Positions 6,100 to 6,476 of a stretch of 6,476 bases of DNA are shown here, one piece after another. Source of the DNA: Candidatus Krumholzibacteriia bacterium. GTDB taxonomy: Bacteria; Krumholzibacteriota; Krumholzibacteriia; LZORAL124-64-63. Numbering within the stretch: position 1 is the first letter of the stretch; the number at the start of each line of letters is the position of its first letter. The DNA lies in NCBI GenBank assembly GCA_027056825.1, contig JALUJS010000670.1, positions 1-6,476 on the forward strand. Reading direction: 5' to 3'. The notes beneath the pieces are model-generated. The model saw nothing but the letters and a program-made list of their open reading frames with translations. It did no database searches and had not been told where the DNA came from. Position numbers and translations under genes: made by a program.

Positions 6100-6476
6100 T
6101 CAGTGGCCGGGAGCCGGCCGCGGTCCGAACACTTCCGCCTGATCGAGCCAGGCCTGCATCCAGGCCGGATCGCCCGGGCCGGCGCCGGCGATGAGGGAAT
6201 CCGGATACAGTTTGGGCATGCGGGCGGTGAACATGTCCTCCATGACCCAGGACCGGATGTGGAGGTGATCGTCGAGGTCGAGGATGCAGATGGGGGTATG
6301 CGAGTCTCCGTAGACGGTGAAGGCCAAGGCGGTGTGTCCGTCGTCCTCGAAGCGGACCCGGGGCAGGCGGGCGCCCAGGTGGAGGTCGGCCAAAGGGCGC
6401 ATGTAGGGTTCGGGAAAAGTCGGCAGGGCCAGCCGGGCCAGGGCCGAATCGGGCTCCTGGGCGCCGGGGAAGGTCA
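6100..6476 (-). CDS. Unrecognised protein, C-terminal part only (5' end outside window)
   Basis: The last 124 codons of a minus-strand gene ending at the TGA at 6102-6100; the frame is open through the right edge. An internal ATG at 6402 has no ribosome site, so the gene very probably begins beyond the window. The visible part has alternating beta-like stretches (ARLPRVRFEDDGHTALAFTV and TPICILDLDDHLHIRSWVM), an Asp/His-rich patch around LDDHLH, and ends with a tryptophan-containing helix (WMQAWLDQAEVFG) and a proline-rich tail. No signal or membrane segment is visible. I do not recognise the family. It lies 256 bases upstream of the rpfF-like gene in the same direction; no clear terminator was seen between them, so partial co-transcription is possible. 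Confidence 0.6.
   Translation of the reverse strand, partial: TFPGAQEPDSALARLALPTFPEPYMRPLADLHLGARLPRVRFEDDGHTALAFTVYGDSHTPICILDLDDHLHIRSWVMEDMFTARMPKLYPDSLIAGAGPGDPAWMQAWLDQAEVFGPRPAPGH

Overview
The window is GC-rich DNA with dense, mostly non-overlapping genes. It looks like the chromosome of a Gram-negative (diderm) bacterium: one gene encodes a signal-peptide-bearing outer-membrane beta-barrel ending in phenylalanine, and another encodes an exported six-bladed beta-propeller of a kind common in GC-rich uncultured phyla (Krumholzibacteriota/Eisenbacteria-like or other FCB lineages). The phylum is a guess. No insertion sequences, tRNAs, rRNAs or CRISPR arrays were seen.

Layout. Left block (1-1432, minus strand): an outer-membrane barrel gene is followed downstream by an exported beta-propeller gene cut by the window edge. 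A strong hairpin lies between them. Centre-left: a stand-alone Hpt phosphotransfer protein (1606-1989, plus) diverges from the barrel gene and converges on a trmJ-like tRNA 2'-O-methyltransferase (2049-2960, minus). A shared bidirectional terminator separates the Hpt and trmJ-like genes. Right block: a hybrid sensor histidine kinase (3230-4921, plus) converges on a crotonase-fold gene (4938-5843, minus). Beyond a 256-base gap is the 3' end of an unrecognised minus-strand gene (6100-6476).

The main discovery is the right block. The crotonase-fold protein carries the sequence signature and both catalytic glutamates of RpfF, the DSF (diffusible signal factor, cis-2-unsaturated fatty acid) synthase. 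The convergent kinase resembles RpfC, the DSF receptor, not only in its kinase core but also through its multi-pass membrane input domain. This tail-to-tail rpfF/rpfC layout is the one known from Xanthomonas, but here it sits among unrelated genes. The kinase lacks the C-terminal Hpt domain of classical RpfC, and a free Hpt protein is encoded about 1.2 kb upstream on the same strand. This suggests a split version of the phosphorelay. The stop codons of the two convergent genes lie at the two ends of a near-perfect 22-base palindrome. No rpfG (HD-GYP response regulator) or rpfB is present in the window, so the output of the system is not visible.
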